From positions 41,001,559 to 41,065,558 of the forward strand of contig NC_057765.1 of the NCBI RefSeq assembly GCF_010389155.1: DNA of 64,000 nt. Direction: 5' to 3'. Within the stretch, counting starts at the first letter, position 1, and the number at the start of each line of letters is the position of its first letter. This DNA is from Erigeron canadensis. Taxonomy: Eukaryota > Streptophyta > Magnoliopsida > Asterales > Asteraceae. Position numbers and translations under genes: made by a program. The notes under the pieces were generated by a model. The model saw only the letters and a list, made by a program, of their open reading frames with translations, was not told the origin of the DNA and did no database searches. Shown here in pieces: positions 37,207 to 47,797 of the stretch.

Positions 37207-38228
37207 TATTATTAAACTTACTATATTTGCTGTTTTACTTGGAATTGAAGCTCATGTATTATCATTATTATTTTCGTTATAAAATGGGATGGATTAATAA
37301 ATCTAGAGTCACGTTCGTAAATTTCTTCAATTATATATTCTCTCCATGTCGAGTCAAGATGAGTGATATTTCTATTTCTAATAGTGTTAATGCCAAATGT
37401 TGTATTTTGTCGGTGTCATTCTCTTCATAACCAAGGTCGTTCTGTTATTTTTCTTTGCATGGGCAAGACACCCCGGACTCTCAAAGTTCCGGCCCTAAAC
37501 AAAACATCGAACCAAATGATTAGCGGATCCACCATATTTCATATGGCTATATTGACCAATGGGCATTTTACTATTGAAGAATGAAGATGGCCTAACAAAG
37601 ACATAACTTATCAAAAAAATATAAATAAAAAGCAAATAGAAGCTAGGTACCCAATAAATATAAACTAACTACTTAATATAGTATTATTTTACAATCACCA
37701 TTATCGACCACAATACACAATCGGTGCATTACTAAGAAATTCAAATTTTCAAAATAAAGTTTTTCATGGTACATGAATGTATTCTTAAAAATTCCTTGAA
37801 AAGTGGTTTTTAGAAACGTCCTATAAGATATAAGGGAATCTTTAAAAACACTTTGAAAAACCCGCCGTTTGTCAAAAAAAACTTTTCCCAAAGACTAAAT
37901 TTCTTGGAAAATTGTATAAAAACTCCATGTTAAATGAGTTTTCAAAAAGAAATAAAAAACGAATTTGTAAATTTTATTTTTTGAAATAGTCTAGACTTTC
38001 AGTGTAATATTCGATTCACATATTTTAATTAAGAAAAATAATAATCTAATACCGAACATGATGGGTACAATAGTCACAACTCACATGTCCTTACTCCTTA
38101 ACAATTTGATTTAACATTCTTCATTCATCCAGCAAGTAGTGTTAATGGGCCTATAGGCTCTACCCACAGCCCACTTATTCTCTGTATACTTCTATTTTAA
38201 CCTTGCAAGCGAGTGATGATAATACTAA
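37207..38228. other. Intergenic, no gene seen
   Basis: AT-rich, with short ORFs that show no family features. Confidence 0.4.
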
Positions 38229-38496
38229 GGCCGCTCCTTATAGAGCATCGTCCGTGCGTCTAGTCTGCTTCCAATGCACCAGACGCAGTCGACGCTATAA
38301 GCACCGGCTGAGTCTAACCCGCGTTTAGAGGGTTACTTCTAGAATTAGAAGTGCGTCTTTGGTGTGTTAGAGGGGAAAAATAGGAAAAGAAGTGGGTTAG
38401 AAGTGAGGGTTATAAGGAAGGGGTGTTTTTGGTGTGTCTAGAAGTGATGAATAGTATTAGAAGTGGATTAGAAGTAGTTTCTTATAAGGAGAGGCC
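38229..38496. mobile_element. Tourist-like MITE with TAA target duplication
   Basis: Starts GGCCGCTCCTTATA and ends TATAAGGAGAGGCC, with TAA just outside each end (38226-38228, 38497-38499). 268 bp, GC-richer than its surroundings, no coding capacity. Fits PIF/Harbinger-derived MITEs. Confidence 0.75.
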
Positions 38497-38516
38497 TAAT
38501 ACAAAACCCCCCTACA

Positions 38517-38775
38517 CCCAACAACAACAACAATCGATCACCAAATCATAAGTCATAACTTTCCGCCGTGCTAGTCACCCGCCGGCAGGCACAAGGCGGG
38601 GGCATGAAAAACTATATATTCAAGCGTGTCCCTTTTGATTACAGATATATTGATAGTTGGAAGCTAAGAAAGATTGTATCAATTGGTGCTGTTATTTTTT
38701 GTTTTTTTTTTTGAACATTAGGTGCTGCTTCTACCCGATCATCATCTTTGTAAAAGCATTAACTGTTCTGTTTGG
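38517..38775 (+). pseudogene. Decayed copy of exon 1 of the YbaK-domain gene
   Basis: Blocks CAACCCAACAACAA, CTTTCCGCCGTGCTAGTCAC, TTCAAGCGTGTCCC, GATTACA, GAAGCTAAGA, GGTGCTGCTTCTA and ATCTTTGTAAAAGCATTA line up in order with 53146-53300 in exon 1 of the intact gene. Small indels and an insertion of about 25 T-rich bases near 38690 destroy the frame. No other exons of the gene were seen downstream. The fragment sits just right of the MITE. Confidence 0.75.
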
Positions 38776-38990
38776 TACGTACGTATTTAGTTGTTTCTTT
38801 TTTGGATTTTTCTAAACACATATCTAAATATTTGCCCGTTTTTAGAAGCGTTACATATTAAACACAATCCCAATTAGATGCTATGTTTTGGAGGAAAAAA
38901 AAAGTTCCGTTTTTGTTAGGGTCAGTTTAGAAAGAATGGTACAAGAGAAAATGATTATTGAAAATTAAAGGCTGACTGGAGTATTTGTCG

Positions 38991-39026
38991 AGCATGAGCA
39001 TGAGCATGAGCATGAGCATGAGCATG
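38991..39026. repeat. (AGCATG)n microsatellite
   Basis: Six perfect tandem copies of a hexanucleotide. Confidence 0.95.
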
Positions 39027-39311
39027 TTATGTTGATAATTGTAGAGTAACTATTAAAATTTATGTATAAAATCAGAAGGTTCTCACAAAAATCTATATAA
39101 AATTAATGGATTAAATTCCACTAAAGGATATGTAAAACAATAGTCCACGGATGATTTTCAAAAATACAAACCAAACGTACAAGATTGGGTATAATACATC
39201 TTGATGCTAATTATTGTTTCGTATATGTTCACTGTGAGGGTTTGCTTATACATATTTCGTATATATCTCCATTCTTTTAGTTTCCGAAAGACAAGCCAGT
39301 TTTATATATGA

Positions 39312-39341
39312 ACTAGATTATTGACCCGCGTAATACGCGGG
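39312..39341 (-). mobile_element. Helitron 3' terminus, minus strand
   Basis: On the minus strand a perfect hairpin CCCGCGTATTACGCGGG is followed by eight bases, CTAGT and T. The body would extend to the right; no 5' end or coding region was located in 39.4-42 kb. Confidence 0.7.
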
Positions 39342-42084
39342 AAACACATTATACATGAATCGGCCTTGTGGTTTAACCAAAATTCTGATTTATTCCTTTA
39401 ACTTTAAAATGGTCGGAGTCTCTCGGATCATCCTTTATAGATGGGAAATTCATACTTTTTGAAAATGAGTGTTAACTCTAATTTGTTAACCCCTCACGTG
39501 CATTCCAGGTGAGGGTATTTTGGAATTTTCCAATATAAAAGGACCATCATTGATAAGTTATGATGAACACTACAAAGTGGAAGCCTTTAGAAACAGATGT
39601 CTCGGCTTATATGAGTGAGATTTTTTCTCATATTTTATATGGTAATCGACACAATAAAATGAGTTTTTTTCATTCTTTTCCCGTCCTTACAATTTACCCT
39701 TAAGAGGTATTTAGGACTCCCATTGTTTATTTTTCTAGATAATGTAATTGTAATTATAATTATAACTTTTCTTTGCTATCCAAATGAAGTTATATTAGTT
39801 TTGATAAAATTTTCATAAGTAATAATAGAAAATCTTAAAACTTATAAAAAAAATATCTCTTGTTTTTTTTTTTTACACAAATTGTAATGTTATATAATCT
39901 ATAATTATATTATAAATAGCACATTAGAAAATTAGCCCATCAAACTCATTGTATATAATAATATCATTAAATGCAAAGCTAATGAAAAATGCTATCACAT
40001 GACACGGTTCTATTGTTTAGATTTTGTTTATATTGAATTTCATTTGAGTTTTTACTACACCTTTTTACCCTCGTTTTTTAAGAAAATTTTACTAAACTTG
40101 TTATCTTCTTTATTAGGATTAAAAATAACAAAATCGAGATCAAAATATCGAACTAATCAGAGGTGGCACTGAGATAAAACAGATTGGGTGGGTAATGGAT
40201 CAAAACATGACCATATTCAAGGATTTCACTTATACATGCAATATCATATGGTTTGATAAGCTTCTTATCAATTTATAACTTTTTTGGGCAGCATTTCCAA
40301 TTCGAGGCATTTCAAACGTCATAACCTAGACCCTCTTCGATCCATTAATGAGTTGTGCAAGTGTAAATAATTTTAACATCTAGACTAACAAAAAACAAAA
40401 GGCAAAGCCACATATTACAAGGTGAAAACTTAAAAGAACACGAAAAAATTTTGTTTACATTACACAGCCAATTAGTAGAAAACATATAATTTCATTTTAC
40501 ATTATACAACTAATTAATGTTAATTATTCCAACCAAAGGCATTTATTTTACAAATTTATATGTTCATATCGACTTTCATTAATGCTAATCGGCACACATG
40601 TAAAACATTACCGGAATTGCATTATCGATCTTTTCATACTCACTTCTCTTAAACCTCATAAGGAAATATGCATTTAGTTTTTAAATTACATTGTTGATTA
40701 TTCAAATTTACATAATGCTATTTAGAGAAGGAAAAAATTGGCATACATGTAAAACAATCCAAGATTTGCATCACATGTCTCCACATTCTTTGTTCTCGAC
40801 CCTCATAGGGAAATGCAGGCTATGAACAATCAAAGAGTTGTTAAGTTCTATATACATGTTAATTAATGTAAGAGGCGTTATTAAACTAGTGATCTAAACT
40901 CTAAAATAACATGAGATTGGTTACCTGCAGGCCTCTGATGCAGTGCCAAATATTCGTTAAAAAATCAATATAGCAAAAACTAATGGCATAGTTTAATTTT
41001 TGCATATAATAATTACTTCATACACATTGCGTTGGCAACCACTACCTTTCGTAGACATAGTACTAAAAATTAAATGACCACTCATTAAGATATTTCATCA
41101 TACACTTCTCTTGAGATAAAACACATAAGAAACGATACATATCGCAAATACAACTGAAAACAATCAGTATTACAAAATTTTTACAAATAGCAGAAGAATG
41201 CATACAACTTTATCAGAATAAAGAGAGCCAAAGAGGGTTGTTTCATATAAATATACTTCTAACACAACATTTTTCAAGCCTAATTGAACGTCTCATAAAA
41301 ACCACATGAACTATACCTGGTCCGACGCAACTACGCAAGAGCTGCAACAAACGTTAAGAAAAAAGGGGAGAAAAATTCATAATTTGTAACAGGGCATATC
41401 TCTGGTACATCTAAATTTGAACAAAATTATCCCTAAAAACGAAAGAAACAACCGATTAGATATTTATCTTCATCTTTATACCCTAGAAAAAAATGGACTA
41501 CAAAAACTCCTAAAACTACCCAAGCAACATGATTCATAAAAAGATTTAAGTAGATTAATATTGAAATCATCCTGTCGATAAAATTAATATAGGTGTAAAT
41601 CATTGAATCTTCTTCTAATTAATATAGGGATTTTTGTTTAAGAGGGTAGGACGGTTGGAGAAGGGGAAAGAAAAATAAAAGAAGCGAAGGAGGAAGAAAA
41701 AAAAAATATCGGTCAATTGATCCAAAAGTTTCTTTTTTCTTCAACAATTAATAATAGTAATTCCATGTTCCAAAAAAATAATAGTAATTCTAAATTAGGA
41801 GAATGATAGTAAGCCAATTAATCCAAAGGTCACAAACCAAGATTCTTTCTTATCTAAGGGTGGTGGTTTTTTCATAATTGAACTAAAAAGGCTCTTTTAT
41901 TATTATTGGGAGATGAATAACCTTCTAGGAAATTAAATAAGCAGAAGTAATTAATACACTCCATAATGCTTTATCTTATTGTAGCAATTTCTTTATCGAT
42001 GGATAAGAATAATACTCCCGTACAATTTATATCTCATCACTTCTCTCGTAGCCCCCTTATAGTGGGATTATGGATTCGGTTGAC
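39342..42084. other. Intergenic, possible Helitron body
   Basis: No gene recognised. Two related segments (about 40590-40680 and 40738-40820) share CATGTAAAACA, GATTTGCAT or GAATTGCAT, and CCTCATAAGGAAAT or CCTCATAGGGAAAT. Confidence 0.4.
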
Positions 42085-42584
42085 ATTGATATTGATATTA
42101 GTAATACAATTTCTTTCATTTGAATCCCTAATTATTTATGCATTTTAAGAGTTGCGTCTCAGTTCTTGGATCAAACCAATCAATGGTTCAGAGTGACATT
42201 TAACTTATAATTAAAATTATACACGGAGGGGTAGTATCGTAATTTATTTCGCATCCTTTTTCTTCTTCCTTTCCCATCCAGCCTACTCCAGCCACTTTTC
42301 TTCTCCTTCCCTGACCAAAACACACACATACAAACACACTCTCTCTCCCTCTCTCCTTCTTCTCCTCTGCTGCTGCTCCTCCTCTTCTATAGATGACGAC
42401 GACGACCACCACCACCACCATCTTCGACCATCACTAACATACACACACACACACACACAATTGCTCTCTTTCTCTCTCGTACGTTCAGTGACTCAACTCT
42501 CTTTCTCCTCCTCCTCCGGCTACAACAACCACCACCATCTTCTGGATTTTCACCTCAAACCACTAGCAACAACAACAAATGGAT

Positions 42585-43155
42585 GATGATGTTTTAGATA
42601 TTATAAGAGTGAGATTATATGGAGTTAGTTTTTGTTTATATATGAAAAATGGATAAGCAAAACATTTTTACCCATGATTGTTAGTTTTTTTATATGATTT
42701 ATATTTTTCATATGATAAGAAGTAGTATCCTTGATTGTTGTTGTTTAAAGTTTCTTTGAAGAGTTTTGCTTACAAAGTGTTTGATGAAATGTCTAAACTA
42801 AAGTGTATGTACTAAATCAAATTTGATTATATACGTATTTATAAATTATACAGCCAATCATACTTGATTGTACATGATGATGTTTTAGATATTATTATAG
42901 TGATATTTTATGTAGTTTATATTTTTTATATAAAAAATGGATAAACAAACCATTTTTATTCATGATTTGTAGTTTTTTTCTTTCATTTTTGTTTTTCCAT
43001 ATGATAAGAAATTGTATCTTTGGTTGTTGTTGTTTAAAATTTTTATAAAGAGTTTTTGCCCACAAAGTGTTTGATAAAATGTCTAAATCAAAGTGTATGT
43101 ACTAAATCAAATATGATTATATACGTATTTACTATGTACAGCCAATCATTTCCAT
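42585..43155. repeat. Tandem duplication, period about 291 bp
   Basis: GATGATGTTTTAGATATTA starts at 42585 and 42876. Each copy runs through AATGGATAA, CATATGATAAGAA, TTGTTGTTTAAA and AAAGTGTTTGAT to CAGCCAATCAT, with moderate divergence. Confidence 0.8.
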
Positions 43156-44415
43156 TGACGATTAGGTTTTTATCATGGCTTACAAGTCGAAATCATCAAA
43201 TAGAAAACGGAAAAGTGTTGATGATGATTCCGACAACTGTAATTTTGTTTCAGCAACTCTAAAAATTTATTCAAAATCATATGTGATTTTACGTATAAAA
43301 TTGAGACAAGACAAATGAGTTCTATACAAATAAACCTATTTAAAATCAATTTTGATTTTACGCATACAATGTGAAAAACTTATGGAAAATCATATATGAT
43401 TTTACGCATTCATTGTCTATAAAATGTGTGTAGCACATTGTGTCAAATTAACCAAATGGCTTCCATATAAAGAATTTATTCAAAATCATTTTTGATTTTA
43501 CTCATAAAGTATGAAAACTATTCAAAATCAACTATTTAAAATCAAAAATGATTTTACGCATACATTGGGGAAAAGCTATACAAAATCATATATGATTTTT
43601 TATAATACATTGAGACAAAATCAAATGAGTTCCATATAAAGAAAAACCATTTAAAATCAAAAATGATTTTAAGAATATAGTGTGAAAAGGCTATACAAAA
43701 TCATATATGATTGTATTCTTACATCTAGACAAAAAAAAGTGAGTTCGGTATCTATAAGCCTATTCAAAATCATATATGATTTAATATCAAATCACATTTG
43801 ATTGAGTATTGCATAAGGTGTTTGATGAAATGTCTAAATCAATGTTTGATAATATGATTTAATCAACTTTATGATTCTGAATTAAATTTTTTGGTGTGGA
43901 GGTTTGTGAATATAAACTCTATTTGTTTTGTGGAAATGTATGAGTAACATCAAATTCGATTTGTTATCTGTTATTCTTTACTTTTATGTTCATCATCATA
44001 TTTGATTATGTGTAGAGATTATAGAAATTTCTGTCTTTGTAACTGTATGTGTAAAATCATATTTGATTTTGTATTAGATACTATAAATTTGTGTTTTGTA
44101 ACTTTGTTTTGTACAATCAAGTTTGATTTTGTATTGAGATTTTAGTTACATGTGTTCTTATACCTATAATCATATTTGATTTTACTTTTATAGTGTGAAA
44201 ATTCTATATATAATGAACTATTCAAAATCAAAAATGATTTTACGCATACATTGTCAAAAACCTATTCAAAATCATACATTGAGGAAAACCGATACAAAAT
44301 CATATTTGATTTTTTATAACACACTGAGACAACCATATGAGTTCTATACAAAGAAAACTATTTGAATTCAAAAATGATTTTGCATAGATTTTCTCAGGTT
44401 TTTACATGGTAGCTT

Positions 44416-44480
44416 AGGGTTTAGGGTTTGAAGTTGTAGGGTTAGCCGGGCTAACCCTACAACTTCAAACCCTAAACCCT
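44416..44480. repeat. Perfect 65-bp palindrome with telomere-like motif
   Basis: Two 32-bp arms around a single G. The left arm starts AGGGTTTAGGGTTTGAAG and the right arm is its exact inverse complement, ending AACCCTAAACCCT. TTTAGGG is the plant telomere unit; only two units occur per arm. Confidence 0.9.
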
Positions 44481-44650
44481 TAAGCGTACCGTATACATCC
44501 GTCCCCCCACTGTAAGCTTTAGCATTTTAGGGTTTATCATTTAGGGTTTTAGAATGCAATTTTTTAAAAATGTATGCATAAAATCAAAAATGATTTTGCA
44601 TAGATTTTTAACATTATACATGTAAAATCATTTTTTATTAGAAATTAAGT

Positions 44651-44711
44651 TTTAGTTTAGGGTTTGAACGGTTAACCCTACGACTTCAAACCGTTCAAAC
44701 CCTAAACTAAA
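44651..44711. repeat. Second telomere-like palindrome
   Basis: Arms TTTAGTTTAGGGTTTGAACG-GTT and its inverse complement (23 bp each) enclose a 15-bp spacer. It resembles the 44.42-kb palindrome, which suggests an older and a newer copy. Confidence 0.85.
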
Positions 44712-46033
44712 GCGCGAAGCCGAAGGCCCTCGTGATCACATTTACCCCTCGGATTTCATTTTGAATAGGTTTAGTGAAATTCCATATATCTACACAAACA
44801 AATAAAATTCCGTCAAATTTGATTTTGAATAGGTTTAATGATACCGAACTCATTTCTTTTGCCTAGATGTATGAAAAAAGTCAAATATGATTTCGTATGG
44901 GTATTTCACACTGTATGCTTAAAATCATTTTTGAATTTAAATGAGTTTCTTAGTATGTAACTCATTTTGTTTTGTCTCAACTTGTTATACAAAATCATAT
45001 ATGATTTTGTATAACTTTTCCCTAATGTATGCGTAAAATCATTTTTGATTTTGAATAGGTTTCAGACTTTATGAGTAAAATCAAAAATGATTTTGAATAA
45101 AATTTTTTTTAGGGAAGCCATTTGGTTTGACTCAATGTGCTACACAAAATCATATATGATTTTGTATATTTTCTTGACAATGTATGCGTAAAATCATATA
45201 TGATTTTGTATAATTTTTCACACTGTATGCGTAAACTCAAAATTGATTTTAAATAGGTTTATTTGCATAGAACTCATTTGCCTTGTCTCAAATTTACACG
45301 TAGAATCGTATATGATTTTGAATAATTTTTTCATAGTGTATGCTTAAAGTCGATTTTGATTTTGAATAAGTTTATTTGTACGGAAGCATATACAAAATCA
45401 TATATGATTTTGAATATGTTTAATGATACCGAACTCACTTTTTTTGTCTAGATGTATGAATAAAGTCATATATGATTTTGTATAGGGTTTTGACACTCTA
45501 TGGATAAAATCATTTTTGATTTTAAATGGTTTCATTTGTATGGAACTCATTTGGTTTTGTCTCAATGTGTTATAAAAAATCATATATAATTTTGTATAGG
45601 TTTTCCCCAATATATACGTAGAATCATTTTTGATTTTGAATAGTTGATTTTGAATAGGTTTTTCACAATGTATGCGTAAAATCATTTTTGATTTTGAATA
45701 GTTCATTATATATAGGATTTTCACACCGTAATAGTAAAATGAAATATGATTCTAAGCTGAAGAACACAAGTAACTAAAACCTCAATACAAAATCAAATTT
45801 GATTGTACAAAACAAAGTTACAAAACACAAATCTATAGAATCTATATACAAAATCAAATATGATTTTACATATACAGTTACAAAAAACAGAAATCTCTAT
45901 AACCTCAATCAGATGTGATTTTACACATACAGTTACAAACAAATGGGTTTTATATCAACAAACCTATACACAATCAAATTTGATTCAGAATCATAAAAGT
46001 TATCAAACTTTGATTTAGACATTTTATCAAACA

Positions 46034-46427
46034 CCTTATATGCAATACTCAATCAGATGTGATTTGATATTAAATCATATATAACAAACTTTGGTTTAGA
46101 CATTTTATCAAACACCTTGTAGGCAATATTATACCAAACAACAAAGTCAATTGAATAACTAATAAAATTTAACAAGTTCAAATGCTAGAATAGATCTAAT
46201 CACATATTATCTAATCACATTTGATTATCACCTTATATGCAATACTCAATCAGATGTGATTTGATATTAAATCATATATAACAAACTTTGGTTTAGACAT
46301 TTTATCAAACACCTTGTAGGCAATATTATACCAAACAACAAAGTCAATTGAATAACTAATAAAATTTAACAAGTTCAAATGCTAGAATAGATCTAATCAC
46401 ATATTATCTAATCACATTTGATTATCA
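46034..46427. repeat. Exact 197-bp tandem duplication
   Basis: The segment from CCTTATATGCAATACTC to CATTTGATTATCA occurs twice in a row (46034 and 46231) with no difference seen by eye, within the right arm of the foldback. Confidence 0.9.
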
Positions 46428-47243
46428 CTTGAGAAAATTCGAATTTACATAACAAAAAACCATATATTCGTATTCAATAGATATTTCATTGTTTATTAAC
46501 ATCTTCAAGATCCATTGATGAAGACTGATGGAGATGATGATGATGATGACGGAGACAACGATGGCTGTACTTTCGATTGGAACGTGGTGGTGACTTGAAG
46601 ATGGTGGTGGTAGTATTGGTGGTGGTAATGGTGGTGGTGATTTTTCAAGAGGGGGGAGAGAGAGAAAGAAAGAGATATGTGTGTGTGAGAAGCTAGGAAG
46701 AGTTAGTAGAGGATTAAGATAATATGTTAAATGACAAAACTACCTTTCCGTGTACTTTTTTTAGTTTTTAACTGACCATTGATCATTTTTGATCAAAGGG
46801 CTGAGATGTGGCCCTTGGATCTCACCAATTTTTAAAGATTTAAATGAATACAACTTCATATATAGTACATCAATATTTTGTTACTGAAAACGGGTAGACA
46901 CAAATATGCTATCTATTTGACAAAGTAAATATGTGATCACTGTTATTATTTAATTATTAAACCAGAATAAAACAATAAAACTTATCTTTATTTTCTTATA
47001 AATAAAACAATAAAAGCTTATCTTTACTTCCTTATAAATAAACTGTCTCTCATTACCCGTCAAATTTTAATATTTTCTCAACTCACGTACGTACACTAAA
47101 TCTAACTGTATAGAGCGAAAAGCTTCCTCTTAGTACCAAGTGATAATGGATCAAGAAGTTACCCAATACACCCAAAAAATATTTTCTAACCCTGTGTTCA
47201 TATTAACCTCTCATTTATACACTAATTTAAATATATTCATCTA

Positions 47244-47593
47244 GGGGAAAGATAATTTGAGACCAACTAAAAAAAGTCCAAAAAAGGACCATTGATTTTC
47301 GTAAGTTACACACCACCATCATGATCTACTATGATATACAAGACTTTTTTGTAAAAACACTAAGACTTTCGAGCAACGGGCCCACAGAAAAATCATGTGT
47401 AAGTTAACTTACACATGTGTAAGTTACACATGTGTAAGTAACTTACACATGATTTTTCTATGGATCCATCGCCGGAAAGTTTTAGTGTTTTTACAAAAAA
47501 GTCTTGTATATCGTAGTAGATCATAATGGTGTACAAAAATCAATGGTCCTAGTTAGTCATAAAATAAGAGGTGGTCTCAAATTATCTCACCCC
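47244..47593. mobile_element. MULE-type hairpin MITE with 10-bp target duplication
   Basis: Starts GGGGAAAGATAATTTGAGAC and ends with the inverse complement GTCTCAAATTATCTCACCCC. TATTCATCTA flanks both ends (47234-47243, 47594-47603). The 350 bp are almost one hairpin: GACTTTTTTGTAAAAACACT pairs with AGTGTTTTTACAAAAAAGTC. The centre is a run of ACTTACACATGTGTAAGT palindromes, as in the 8.5-9.9 kb foldbacks. Confidence 0.85.
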
Positions 47594-47797
47594 TATTCAT
47601 CTAATATATATATGCTTAATTAAATTATATACAACATATATCTTTCAACCTTTAAATTAACTACACTATTTTTTTTAAGCATAAACTAATTTTATGTTAA
47701 TAATTACTCCGCTATTACTATTGCCAACCATTGTCGCCATCTCGTCATTGATATAATTCCAAATTAATGATTGGTAGATATGATTTCTAATAATATT

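Larger units (their letters stand above)
43275..46060. repeat. Array of about 40 short palindromes
   Basis: The 18-bp palindrome AAAATCATATATGATTTT and the related AAAATCATTTTTGATTTT (or its complement form) recur at spacings that cluster near 45 and 67 bp. Between them, phrases such as GAACTCATTTG, TTGTCTCAATGTG and AATGTATGCGTAAAATC are reused. Left-arm stretches reappear inverted on the right: 43250-43800 resembles the complement of 44790-45345, and 43800-44400 that of 45530-46080. Confidence 0.9.
42085..46875. mobile_element. Large foldback element packed with short palindromes
   Basis: Both ends are inverted repeats of more than 150 bp. The left part (TTCATTTGAATC, TCTCAG, GATCAA, ATCAATGGT, ACACGGAGGGGTAGT at about 42115-42235) matches the inverse complement of the right part (46735-46850). 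Inside follow CT-rich/GA-rich arms, a CCACCACCA/GGTGGTGGT pair, then long inverted segments and a core with two telomere-like palindromes. No transposase is visible. The superfamily is uncertain; the architecture suggests a Mutator-like foldback. Outer limits are approximate and no target duplication could be fixed. Confidence 0.7.

Noticed and set aside
42200..42421. ORF starting with poly-valine
   Set aside because: Product of the CCACCA-rich arm of the foldback.
44416..44711. Interstitial telomere or chromosome end
   Set aside because: Only two TTTAGGG units per arm and arranged as a palindrome, not a tandem array.
45398..45724. 108-codon minus-strand ORF
   Set aside because: It is a read-through of the palindrome array of the foldback; peptide repeats mirror DNA repeats.
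43275..46060. CRISPR-like array
   Set aside because: Short palindromes at semi-regular spacing, but the spacers are themselves repeated and inverted, there are no cas genes, and the DNA is plant nuclear.
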